DNA from: JAIBJN01 sp963775625
GTDB lineage: Bacteria; Actinomycetota; Thermoleophilia; Gaiellales; Gaiellaceae
NCBI GenBank assembly: GCA_963775625.1
Contig: CAVZJM010000004.1
Coordinates: 1-64,000 of the forward strand
Length of the DNA: 64,000 nucleotides
Reading direction: 5' to 3'
Of this stretch, positions 41,811 to 49,561 are shown in pieces (positions within the stretch are counted from its first letter, which is position 1; every line of letters starts with the position of its first letter). Made by a program: the position numbers and the translations under genes. The notes beneath the pieces were generated by a model that saw nothing but the letters and a program-made list of their open reading frames with translations, had not been told where the DNA came from and ran no database searches.

Positions 41811-42977
41811 ATGGCAGACGAGAGCGAGGTCGGCTTCGTCACGATGGGGCGGGCCGGGGGTACGGACGAGGCCCGGACGATCGGGATCGGCATGCTCGGC
41901 TACGCCTTCATGGGCAAGGCCCACTCGAACGCCTATCGCAAGATCGCCTACATGACCTGGCCGCCGCCGCTCGTGCCGCGGCTCGTCGCGGTCTCCGGGC
42001 GGACCGAGGAGGCGGTCGCCGAGGCCGCGCGGCGCTACGGCTTCGAGGGGTACGCGACGGACTGGCACGAGCTGCTCGCGAACGACGAGATCGAGCTCTT
42101 CGACAACAGCGGGCCGAACGACCTCCATGCAGAGCCCACGATCGCGGCGGCCGAGGCCGGCAAGCACGTCGTCTGCGAGAAGCCCCTCGCGCGCACCGCC
42201 GATGAGAGCCACGAGGTCTGGCAGCGAGTCGTGGCGGCAGGCGTGAAGCACATGTGCGCCTTCAACTACCGGTTCGTTCCGGCGGTGCGGTTGGCCCGCG
42301 AGCTGCTGGAGGCCGGCGACCTGGGAGACATCTACCACTTCAGGGGGCGGTATCTCCAGGAGTGGGGCGACATCGACGACCAGGTGTGGCGCTTCGACAA
42401 GAGCGCCGCCGGCTCGGGAGCCCTCGGCGACCTGGGCGCGCACGTGATCGACCTGGCGCGCTACCTCGTCGGAGAGATCGCGTCGGTGAGCGGGGCCACG
42501 CGGACCTTCAAGGAGGGGCGTGACGTCGACGACGCGTTCGAGTCGGTCGTCACCTTCGAGAACGGCGCCGTCGGCACGATCGAGGCCTCACGCTTCTGCC
42601 CCGGCCGCAAGAATGCCTTCGCCTGGGAGATCAACGGCTCGAAGGGCTCGGTCGCCTTCGACCTCGAGCGGCTGAACGAGCTGCAGGTGCACCTCCGCGA
42701 CTCGAAGCCGGGCGATCGGGCCCAGGGGTTCCGAAGCGTGCTCGTGTCCGAAGCCGATCATCCCTTCTGGGAGCACTGGTGGCCGCACGGCCACATCATC
42801 GGCTGGGAGCACTCGTTCGTGCACGAGCTGCACCACCTCCTCACGGCGATCGCGGAGGACGGGGAGGTCGGGCCGCACGGAGCGACGTTCGAGGACGGCT
42901 ACCGGGCGGCCGAGGTCTGTGACGCGATCGTGCGCTCGAGCGAGTCGGGTCGGCGCGAGGAGGTCGCATATCGCTAG
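41811..42977 (+). CDS. Gfo/Idh/MocA family dehydrogenase, first
   Basis: 388 residues. The Rossmann region reads IGIGMLGYAFMGKAHSNAYRK, where the glycine pattern departs slightly from GxGxxG. The catalytic Lys is in VVCEKPLARTADE, and the His/Asp region is GALGDLGAHVIDLARYLVGE. This is an NAD(P)-dependent oxidation of a sugar or cyclitol hydroxyl. A leading segment of about 20 residues precedes the fold. It starts two bases after the epimerase stop and is followed directly by the aldolase. Confidence 0.9.
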   Translation: MADESEVGFVTMGRAGGTDEARTIGIGMLGYAFMGKAHSNAYRKIAYMTWPPPLVPRLVAVSGRTEEAVAEAARRYGFEGYATDWHELLANDEIELFDNSGPNDLHAEPTIAAAEAGKHVVCEKPLARTADESHEVWQRVVAAGVKHMCAFNYRFVPAVRLARELLEAGDLGDIYHFRGRYLQEWGDIDDQVWRFDKSAAGSGALGDLGAHVIDLARYLVGEIASVSGATRTFKEGRDVDDAFESVVTFENGAVGTIEASRFCPGRKNAFAWEINGSKGSVAFDLERLNELQVHLRDSKPGDRAQGFRSVLVSEADHPFWEHWWPHGHIIGWEHSFVHELHHLLTAIAEDGEVGPHGATFEDGYRAAEVCDAIVRSSESGRREEVAYR

Positions 42978-43800
42978 CGCTCGCCTGAACCGGCTGTTCG
43001 CCGCCGACGGGCGCTGCTTCGACGTCGCCGTGGACCACGGCTTCTTCGGGGAGAGCTCGTTCCTCACCGGGATCGAGGACCTCGAGCGCGCCGTGCGCAC
43101 ACTCGTGCAGGCGGCGCCCGACGCGATCCAGCTCTCACCGGGCCAGGCGCCGCTTCTGCAGCGCATGGCCGGCCCGGGGAAGCCGGCGCTCGTCCTGCGC
43201 ACCGACGTCGCGAACGTCTACGGCCCCAGTCCTCCGCGCACGCTCTGGAGCGAGCTCGTCGAGGACGCCGCCGGGTGGGCGGTTCGGCTCGACGCCGCCT
43301 GCGTGGTCGTCAACCTGCTCTCGCTCCCCGGCGAGCACGAGCTCCACCGGCAATGCGTCCGCAACGTGTCGACGCTGCGTGCCGCCTGCGATCCGCTCGG
43401 CATGCCCTTGATGGTCGAGCCGCTCGCGATGAAGCAGGGCGACGCCGGCTACGGCGTGAACGGCGATGCCGACACGGTCGTGACCCTCGTCCGCCAGGCT
43501 GTCGAGCTGGGCGCCGACGTGATCAAGGCCGATCCCACCGACGACCTGGACGAGTACGGGCGGGTCGTTGAGGCCGCAGGCCGCGTGCCGGTGCTCGTCC
43601 GCGGCGGCGGACGCGCGCCCGACGACGAGATCCTGCGACGCACGGGGGCGGTCCTCCAGCAGGGCGCCGCGGGGATCGTCTACGGGCGCAACGTCGTGCA
43701 GCACGCGGATCCGGTCGGGATGACGCTCGCCCTCATGGCGGTCGTCCACGAGGGCGCGTCCGCCGAGCAGGCGCTCGCAGGCCTTGCCGCCCGTGCCTGA
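42970..43800 (+). CDS. DhnA/LacD-type class I aldolase
   Basis: About 276 residues. CFDVAVDHGFF is the DhnA-family aldolase start, PLMVEPLAMKQGD and DVIKADPTDD carry the Schiff-base Lys and phosphate-binding parts, and VLVRGGGRAPDDEILRR closes the barrel. It should cleave a ketose phosphate. The start is odd: GAGGAGG at 42957-42963 points to ATC at 42970 (ATCGCTAGC), and no ATG, GTG or TTG lies at a useful distance. The reading frame is open upstream into the dehydrogenase gene. Either a rare ATC start or one wrong base (ATG) is implied. Confidence 0.82.
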   Translation: MASARLNRLFAADGRCFDVAVDHGFFGESSFLTGIEDLERAVRTLVQAAPDAIQLSPGQAPLLQRMAGPGKPALVLRTDVANVYGPSPPRTLWSELVEDAAGWAVRLDAACVVVNLLSLPGEHELHRQCVRNVSTLRAACDPLGMPLMVEPLAMKQGDAGYGVNGDADTVVTLVRQAVELGADVIKADPTDDLDEYGRVVEAAGRVPVLVRGGGRAPDDEILRRTGAVLQQGAAGIVYGRNVVQHADPVGMTLALMAVVHEGASAEQALAGLAARA

Positions 43801-44938
43801 GCGGGTCGTCCGCTTCGGCCTCGTGGGCGGAGGGCTCATGGGACGCGAGTTCGCGAGCGCAGCAGCCCGCTGGATGCACATCGGCGCGCTCGGCGTCCGG
43901 CCCGAGCTGGCCGTGGTCTGCGACGTGAGCCCTGACGTGCTCGCCTGGTACGAGCGGCTCGAGCCGCCGCCGCGGCTCCTCTCCGACTACCGCGAGCTGC
44001 TCGCGGACGACTCGGTCGAGGCCGTCTATTGCGCCGTCCCTCACCATCTCCACGAGGAGATCTACACCGCCTGCCTTCGAGCCGGGAAGCACCTGCTGGG
44101 CGAGAAGCCGTTCGGCATCGACTTGGCTGCGAACCGGGCGATCGGCGCCGAGATCGACGCACGCCCCGAACTGTTGGTCCGCTGCTCCTCGGAGCTTCCG
44201 TTCTACCCCGGAGGGCAGCGCGTGTGGCGCTGGATCGCCGAGCGTCGCTACGGGCGGGTGCTCGAGGTGCGCTCGGCCTTTCTGCACTCCAGCGATCTCG
44301 ATCCGACGAAGCCGATCAACTGGAAGCGCCGCGCCGCGCAGAACGGCGAGTACGGGGTCATGGGCGACCTCGGCATGCACGCCCTGCACCTGCCGCTGCG
44401 CGCCGGCTGGTTCCCGAGCGACGTGCGCGCGATCCTCTCCGACGTCGTTCGCGAACGCCCGGACGGGCTCGGCGGGACGGCTCCCTGCGACACGTGGGAC
44501 AACGCCCTCCTCCTCTGCGAGGCGGAAGAGGACGGCGAGGCCTTCCCGCTTCGGATCGAGACGAAGCGGATCGCCCCGGGCGAGACGAACACCTGGATCA
44601 TCGAGGTGGACGGGACGGTGGGGTCGATCGCCTACACCACCAAGCACCCCAAGACGCTGCGCTGGATGGCCTACGAGCCCGGCGGGCGGCAGGCCTGGAG
44701 CGTTCTCGACCTGGGGTCGGAGTCGGCCTACCCGTCGATCACCGGCGCGATCTTCGAGTTCGGGTTCTCCGACGCGATCCTCCAGATGTGGGCAGCCTTC
44801 CTCGACGAGCTCGCCCACGGGCGAGACGGCATGCGCCAGCCCTTCCACTGCGCCACGCCCGAGGAGGCGGCGGCGACCCATCGCCTCTTCACCGCGGCCC
44901 TCGAGTCGCAAGCAACGTCCTCGGTAGTGCCTCTTTAG
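43793..44938 (+). CDS. Gfo/Idh/MocA family dehydrogenase, second
   Basis: About 381 residues. VRFGLVGGGLMGREFASA gives the NAD-binding GxGxxG-like glycines, GEKPFGIDLAANRAI the catalytic Lys and GEYGVMGDLGMHALHLPLRAGW the His/Asp active-site helix. With the first dehydrogenase it could oxidise two positions of one molecule. GTG 43793 overlaps the aldolase stop by eight bases. The stop TAG at 44936-44938 is followed immediately by the left inverted repeat of the RAYT element. Confidence 0.88.
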   Translation: MPERVVRFGLVGGGLMGREFASAAARWMHIGALGVRPELAVVCDVSPDVLAWYERLEPPPRLLSDYRELLADDSVEAVYCAVPHHLHEEIYTACLRAGKHLLGEKPFGIDLAANRAIGAEIDARPELLVRCSSELPFYPGGQRVWRWIAERRYGRVLEVRSAFLHSSDLDPTKPINWKRRAAQNGEYGVMGDLGMHALHLPLRAGWFPSDVRAILSDVVRERPDGLGGTAPCDTWDNALLLCEAEEDGEAFPLRIETKRIAPGETNTWIIEVDGTVGSIAYTTKHPKTLRWMAYEPGGRQAWSVLDLGSESAYPSITGAIFEFGFSDAILQMWAAFLDELAHGRDGMRQPFHCATPEEAAATHRLFTAALESQATSSVVPL

Positions 44939-45909
44939 GCCACGCCCTGGGGTCAGGTCTTGCATTCACGCATCCACCTTCTCCTCCCGTCGCAGCCGCC
45001 GGCTGACGGTCGAGTAGTGGCAGCCGAGGTGCTCCGCAATCGCTCGCAACGTGTACCCGTGGCGCCGGTAGGCGATCGAGACGGGCGCATGGCGGTCGCC
45101 GGCGAAGATCTCCGCGAGCGTCGGCGGGAGCGGCTCGACCTGCGCGCGCGGGATCTCGGCGAGCGGTGGATCGTGGCCGAAGCGCTCCTTGAGGAGGTTG
45201 GAGCTGCCGAGACGCTCGCCGCGCACGAGCCCTGCAAGAGCGTCGCGACTACCCTCGGCGACGAAGGTGCGGTAGCGCTCCTGGGCCGCATCTTTCGTAG
45301 CCGCGAAGTTGCCTAGGATCCAGTCGGTGACGAGGAAGCGCTCCGCGGACACGCGTCCGGCCGTGGCTCTGTAGCTGCTCCAGAAGTAGTCGCCGGGGTC
45401 GGGACACAGGCCGGCCCGGACTGGGTTGAGGACGACATAGCGGCACAGCGCCAACAGGTGGCTGTCTCTTTCGACGAGGATCGAGCGATAGCGCGCCTGA
45501 AAGACATGCCCGCATCGTCCATGTCGCCAATTGAACCCCTGCGCGTACGGCCCGTTGAGCTGCTGCACCCCGGTCGGCAGATTCGGGCTCGGGGTCTCGA
45601 CGACCAGGTGGTAGTGGTTTCCCATGAGGCAGTAGGCGTGGCAGAGCCAGCCGAACCGGTCGACGACACGGGCGAGTGCGTGTAGGAACCGGAACCGATC
45701 TGCGTCGTCCTGGTAGATCAGCGCGCGCGCGTTGCCGCGGGCGATGACGTGATAGACGCCTCCGGGGACGCAGATTCGCAGCGGCCGAGCCACGGCACGA
45801 TGCTAGAAGGAGAGCGCCCCGACCTCAGGCTGCGCGGACAGAGTTTTCACGGTTCCGGCACGGCTCCGGGTGAAATGTGGCAATGCAAGACCTGACCCCA
45901 GGGCGTGGC
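44939..45909. mobile_element. RAYT element bounded by 28-bp perfect inverted repeats
   Basis: The left end 44939-44966 and right end 45882-45909 are exact 28-bp inverted repeats with core GGGGTCAGGTCTTGCATT. Between them lies a single transposase gene on the minus strand whose TGA stop overlaps the left repeat. The repeats would allow a long terminal hairpin. A further GGGTCAGGTC sits just outside the right end (45915-45924), within the end of glcF. The element is inserted directly after a stop codon, so no neighbouring gene is broken. Confidence 0.85.
44966..45793 (-). CDS. REP-associated tyrosine transposase (RAYT, IS200-like HUH)
   Basis: 275 residues. PLRICVPGGVYHVIARGNAR and MGNHYHLVVETP (the HUH metal motif) define the Y1 single-tyrosine transposase. 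CRYVVLNPVRAGL supplies a conserved Tyr/NPVRAG motif of RAYTs. The C-terminal YTLRAIAEHLGCHYSTVSRRLRR is an added helix-turn-helix, probably for end recognition. Start is GTG 45793. It appears intact and without frameshifts. Confidence 0.9.
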   Translation of the reverse strand: MARPLRICVPGGVYHVIARGNARALIYQDDADRFRFLHALARVVDRFGWLCHAYCLMGNHYHLVVETPSPNLPTGVQQLNGPYAQGFNWRHGRCGHVFQARYRSILVERDSHLLALCRYVVLNPVRAGLCPDPGDYFWSSYRATAGRVSAERFLVTDWILGNFAATKDAAQERYRTFVAEGSRDALAGLVRGERLGSSNLLKERFGHDPPLAEIPRAQVEPLPPTLAEIFAGDRHAPVSIAYRRHGYTLRAIAEHLGCHYSTVSRRLRREEKVDA

Positions 45910-45922
45910 TTTTCGGGTCAGG

Positions 45923-47176
45923 TCAGCGGCGCGCGTGCGTGAGCAGCTCTCCGGCCGCCACGCCGCGGAGCGATGCATCGACCAGCTCCACCGGGTGGAA
46001 GGCCGGAAGCGGGCGCCCGGCCCGGCGCAGCGCCGCCGTCACCTGGACGAGGCAGCCGGGGTTGGCGGCCGCATAGGCGTCGGGCTCGACGGCGAGAACC
46101 CGCTCGGCCTTGCGTCGTCCCAGCTCGAGCGCGGCCTCGGGCTGCACGAGGTTGTAGATGCCGGCGCTTCCGCAGCAGAGCGCCTGATCCTCGGGCTCGG
46201 CGAGGTCGAGACCGGGAATCGCCGCAAGCACGGCCCGCTGCTCGGCCCGCACCCCCTGTGCGTGGGCGAGGTGGCAGGCGTCCTGGAGCGCGACGCGCAG
46301 CTCGAGCGGGCTCCGCTCGGGGCGGGGCTCGAGCCCGGCGAGGAGCTCGGAGACGTCGCGTGCCCGGGAGGAGAAGGCTGCCGCTCGCTCGGAGTAGGCC
46401 GGATCGTCCGCGAGCAGGTGCGCGTAGTCCTTCAGGTTCGAGCCGCAGCCGGCGGCATTGGATACGACGAAGTCGACGCCGGCCCGCTCGAACGCGTCGA
46501 TCGTGCGCCGAGCGTGCTCGAGGCCCTTGTCACGCCGCCCCGCGTGCACTGCCAGGGCGCCGCAACAGCCCTGGGCCCGTGGCGCGACGACCTCGAAGCC
46601 GTAGGCCGCGAGGACGCGCGCCGTGGCGGCATTCACGTCGCCGAAGAGGACGCGCTGCACGCAGCCCGTGAGGAGACCCACGCGGCCGACCAGCTCGCCC
46701 ACGGGCTCGGTCAGCTCGGGCGGCTCGGCTCCGGAGCGCCAGGGCGGCGCCAGGTCGGCGAGCGGGCGCAAGAGCCCCGGGAGGGGCAACCTGCGTCCGG
46801 CCGGCGCGAGCCTGAGCGCCCTTCGCAGCCGGCGTGGGTGCGCGACGACGGCCAGGACGGTGGATCGCAGAGCGCGCTCGCGGCGCGGGCGACGGTACTC
46901 CTGCTCGATCGTCGCGCGCGTCTGCTCGATCAGGCGGTCGTAGAGGACGCCGGACGGGCAGGAGGTGACGCACGCCATGCAGCCGAGGCAGCGGTCGAAG
47001 TGCTCGACCACCGTCGGGCTGAGGCGGAGCGTGCCGTCGGCGAGCCCTTCCATCAGGTAGATGCGCCCGCGCGGGGAGTCCATCTCCTCCCGCCAGAGGC
47101 CCCACGTCGGACACGTCGGCAGGCAGAAGCCGCAGTGAACGCAGGTGCTGACGAGCTCGCGGTCGATCTCGGTCAT
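45923..47176 (-). CDS. glcF: Glycolate oxidase iron-sulfur subunit
   Basis: 417 residues. Two 4Fe-4S motifs, CVHCGFCLPTCP and CLGCMACVTSCP, lie in the first 75 residues. Two CCG domains follow (AQGCCGALAVH ... NAAGCGSNLKDY and ALCCGSAGIYN ... NPGCLVQV). It passes electrons from the flavin subunits to the respiratory chain. The start overlaps the glcE stop by four bases (ATGA). The minus-strand operon is glcD-glcE-glcF. Confidence 0.93.
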   Translation of the reverse strand: MTEIDRELVSTCVHCGFCLPTCPTWGLWREEMDSPRGRIYLMEGLADGTLRLSPTVVEHFDRCLGCMACVTSCPSGVLYDRLIEQTRATIEQEYRRPRRERALRSTVLAVVAHPRRLRRALRLAPAGRRLPLPGLLRPLADLAPPWRSGAEPPELTEPVGELVGRVGLLTGCVQRVLFGDVNAATARVLAAYGFEVVAPRAQGCCGALAVHAGRRDKGLEHARRTIDAFERAGVDFVVSNAAGCGSNLKDYAHLLADDPAYSERAAAFSSRARDVSELLAGLEPRPERSPLELRVALQDACHLAHAQGVRAEQRAVLAAIPGLDLAEPEDQALCCGSAGIYNLVQPEAALELGRRKAERVLAVEPDAYAAANPGCLVQVTAALRRAGRPLPAFHPVELVDASLRGVAAGELLTHARR

Positions 47177-48105
47177 GCGAAAGTTCCCTCAGGGTCGAAC
47201 TGCGCTCTCACCCGTTCGGCGAGCGCGGGCCACGGCTGCTCGTACGGCTGGGGCAGGTAGGCGAAGCAGGTAGCGCCGATCCGTATCAGCGCCTCGGGCA
47301 GCTCCGCGAGCACGGCTCCGAGCTCGCCGGCGGCGAATGCGCCTCGCGAGCACGAGGCGAGCTGGCGCGCGGCCACCTCGGCCCAGACGTCGCCGTCCTC
47401 ATCTCCTCCCAGGAGGCTGCGGCCCCGGTCGAGCTGATCCGAGGTCGTCGCTGCGCGTCCTTCGAAGAGGAAGGCGAGGACGGATCGCTCCTGGCTCCAG
47501 ACGAGGTCGACAGCGCTCGGCACGAGCAATGAGTGGATCAGCGTGTGCACGAGCGTCTGCACGTCGTCCGGCGTGGAGACGGAGACCACGAGCGTGCGAC
47601 TCGCCTCGGGGCGTGGATGGAGGCGCAGGCTGGCACGCGCGACCAGCCCCAGGCGTCCGTGGGAGCCACAGAAAAGCTTGGCCAGGTCGTAGCCGGCGAC
47701 GTTCTTGACGACCTTGCCGCCGGCGTTGGCGATCGTTCCGTCGGCGAGAACGACGGTCACCCCGAGAACGAGGTCGCGCGCGCGTCCGTACCGGTAGGCG
47801 CGGGGGCCGAAGAGGTCGCCCGCGATCGCCGCGCCGATCGTCGGGTCGCCGGGAGGGTCCAGCGCGAGCAGCTGGCCGTGCTCGGCCAGGCGGTCGTTCA
47901 GCGCCGAGAGGTGGATGCCCGCCTCGACGGTGACCGTGAGGTCGCCGGCCTCGTGCTCGAGCAGCCGGTTGAGATAGCGCGTCGACACGACGAGCTCGCC
48001 GCCCGCCCGCTCGATCGAGACGCGCTGGCCTTCGCGCCCGGCCTGCCCGAGGATCTCGGCGGCCTGGGCGATCGACAGAGGCTCGGCTTCAAAGGCGCTC
48101 GGCAA
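47173..48105 (-). CDS. glcE: Glycolate oxidase FAD-binding subunit GlcE
   Basis: 310 residues. The FAD-domain elements ALDPPGDPTIGAAIAGDLFGPRAYRYGRARDLVLGV and GGKVVKNVAGYDLAKLFCGSHGRLGLV are distinctive of GlcE. It is shorter than GlcD and lacks the full C-terminal oxidase domain, as usual for the subunit. TTG 48105 overlaps the end of glcD, which is the probable translation-coupled start. Confidence 0.9.
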   Translation of the reverse strand: MPSAFEAEPLSIAQAAEILGQAGREGQRVSIERAGGELVVSTRYLNRLLEHEAGDLTVTVEAGIHLSALNDRLAEHGQLLALDPPGDPTIGAAIAGDLFGPRAYRYGRARDLVLGVTVVLADGTIANAGGKVVKNVAGYDLAKLFCGSHGRLGLVARASLRLHPRPEASRTLVVSVSTPDDVQTLVHTLIHSLLVPSAVDLVWSQERSVLAFLFEGRAATTSDQLDRGRSLLGGDEDGDVWAEVAARQLASCSRGAFAAGELGAVLAELPEALIRIGATCFAYLPQPYEQPWPALAERVRAQFDPEGTFA

Positions 48106-49528
48106 GTCCCGCCTTCTCGAGGGGATGTGCTCGGTAGGGGCCCGGCACCTCGCCGCACAGACGCGGAGTCGGGAAGACCTTTCCCGGATTGGCCAGCCCG
48201 GCGGGGTCGAAGCCGCGCCGGAGGCGGGCCATGGCCTCGAGATCGTCGGGGCCGAACATGCTCGGCATCGCGCAGGCCTTGTCGACTCCGATCCCGTGCT
48301 CGCCGGTCAGCGAGCCCCCGGCATCCATGCAGGCGTCGAGGATGGCAACGGCCAGCGTCTGGGCCCGCTCGGCCTGGCCCTCCTCGCGCGCGTCGTAGAG
48401 GACGAGCGGGTGCAGGTTGCCGTCACCGGCATGGAAGACGTTGCCGACCCGGAGCCCGTGCTCGCGCTCGAGCTCCGCGATGCGGCGGAGCACCTCGGGC
48501 AGGCGCGTCCGCGGGACGACGCCGTCCTGGACGTAGTAGTCGTGGCTCACCCGGCCCATGGCCGCGAACGCCGACCTGCGGCCGAGCCAGAGGAGGGCCC
48601 GCTCGGCGTCGTCGGCCGCTACGCGGATCTCCGCCGCGCCCGCCTCGAGGCACAGGGCCTCGACTGCGGCGAGATCGTGCTCGACCTGCGTCGTCAGCCC
48701 GTCGAGCTCGACGATGAGGACGGCGGCGACGTTCGGGTAGCCGGGGTGAACCGCGGCTTCGGCAGCCTCGATCGTGAGTCGGTCCATCATCTCGATCGCG
48801 GCGGGGAGGATGCCGGCCGCGATCACCCCCGAGACCGCGGCCCCGGCCTGGTCGGTCGAGTCGAAGCCGGCGAGGAGCGTGCGCACGGCCTCCGGCCGGC
48901 GGAGCACACGGACGACGATCTCCGTGGCGATGCCCAGCGTCCCCTCCGAGCCGACGAAGGCGCCGAGCAGGTCCGGCCCGGGATCCCCGGCGCGCAGCCT
49001 CACGAGCTCGCCGTCGGGGAGGACGATCTCCGCCTCGAGCACGTGGTTGACGGTGAAGCCGTGCTTCAGGCAGTGGGCTCCCCCCGAGTTCTCGGCCACG
49101 TTGCCCCCGATCGTGCACACCTGCTGGCTGGAGGGGTCCGGCGCGTAGAAGAAGCCGTGAGGCGCGACGGCCTCCGTGATGGCGAGGTTCGTGACCCCGG
49201 GCTCCGCGGTGACGCGGGCGCTCTCGAGGTCGACGTCGAGGATGCTGTCCATCCGCGCGAGCGAGACGACGATCCCCTCGGCCACGGGCAGCGCGCCTCC
49301 CGAGAGCCCCGTTCCGGCTCCCCGGGCGACGAAGGGGATGCCGTCGCGGGCGCAGAGGCGAACGACCTCCTGAACCTGGCCCGTGCTCGCCGGGAGGACG
49401 ACCAGCCCGGGGACGACCCGGTGGCCCGTGAGGCCGTCGCACTCGTAGGTGCGAAGCTGCTCCGGCTCGGTGATCACCCCGACGGAGCCGATCGCAGCCT
49501 CGACGTCGCGGACGAACTGCACGTTCAT
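48089..49528 (-). CDS. glcD: Glycolate oxidase catalytic subunit GlcD
   Basis: 479 residues. VARGAGTGLSGGALPVAEG binds FAD, GGNVAENSGGAHCLKHG and GAFVGSEGTLGIATEIV are typical GlcD motifs, and the C-terminal VGNVFHAGDGNLHP and LTGEHGIGVDK bear the active-site His residues. The enzyme oxidises glycolate (or D-lactate) to the 2-oxoacid, a fit for two-carbon products of the neighbouring aldol cleavage. ATG 49528 is divergent from the PfkB kinase with only 33 bp between. Confidence 0.93.
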   Translation of the reverse strand: MNVQFVRDVEAAIGSVGVITEPEQLRTYECDGLTGHRVVPGLVVLPASTGQVQEVVRLCARDGIPFVARGAGTGLSGGALPVAEGIVVSLARMDSILDVDLESARVTAEPGVTNLAITEAVAPHGFFYAPDPSSQQVCTIGGNVAENSGGAHCLKHGFTVNHVLEAEIVLPDGELVRLRAGDPGPDLLGAFVGSEGTLGIATEIVVRVLRRPEAVRTLLAGFDSTDQAGAAVSGVIAAGILPAAIEMMDRLTIEAAEAAVHPGYPNVAAVLIVELDGLTTQVEHDLAAVEALCLEAGAAEIRVAADDAERALLWLGRRSAFAAMGRVSHDYYVQDGVVPRTRLPEVLRRIAELEREHGLRVGNVFHAGDGNLHPLVLYDAREEGQAERAQTLAVAILDACMDAGGSLTGEHGIGVDKACAMPSMFGPDDLEAMARLRRGFDPAGLANPGKVFPTPRLCGEVPGPYRAHPLEKAGLAERL

Positions 49529-49541
49529 GCCGAGCCCACCG

Positions 49542-49554
49542 GGATACGGTATCC
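49542..49554. promoter_or_regulatory. Palindrome between glcD and the PfkB kinase
   Basis: GGATAC-G-GTATCC is a perfect palindrome in the 33-bp gap between the two divergent start codons. It resembles GntR- or LysR-type operator half-sites. Its position means one bound protein could control both genes. No dedicated regulator is encoded next to it. Confidence 0.5.
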
Positions 49555-49561
49555 GTCCGCC

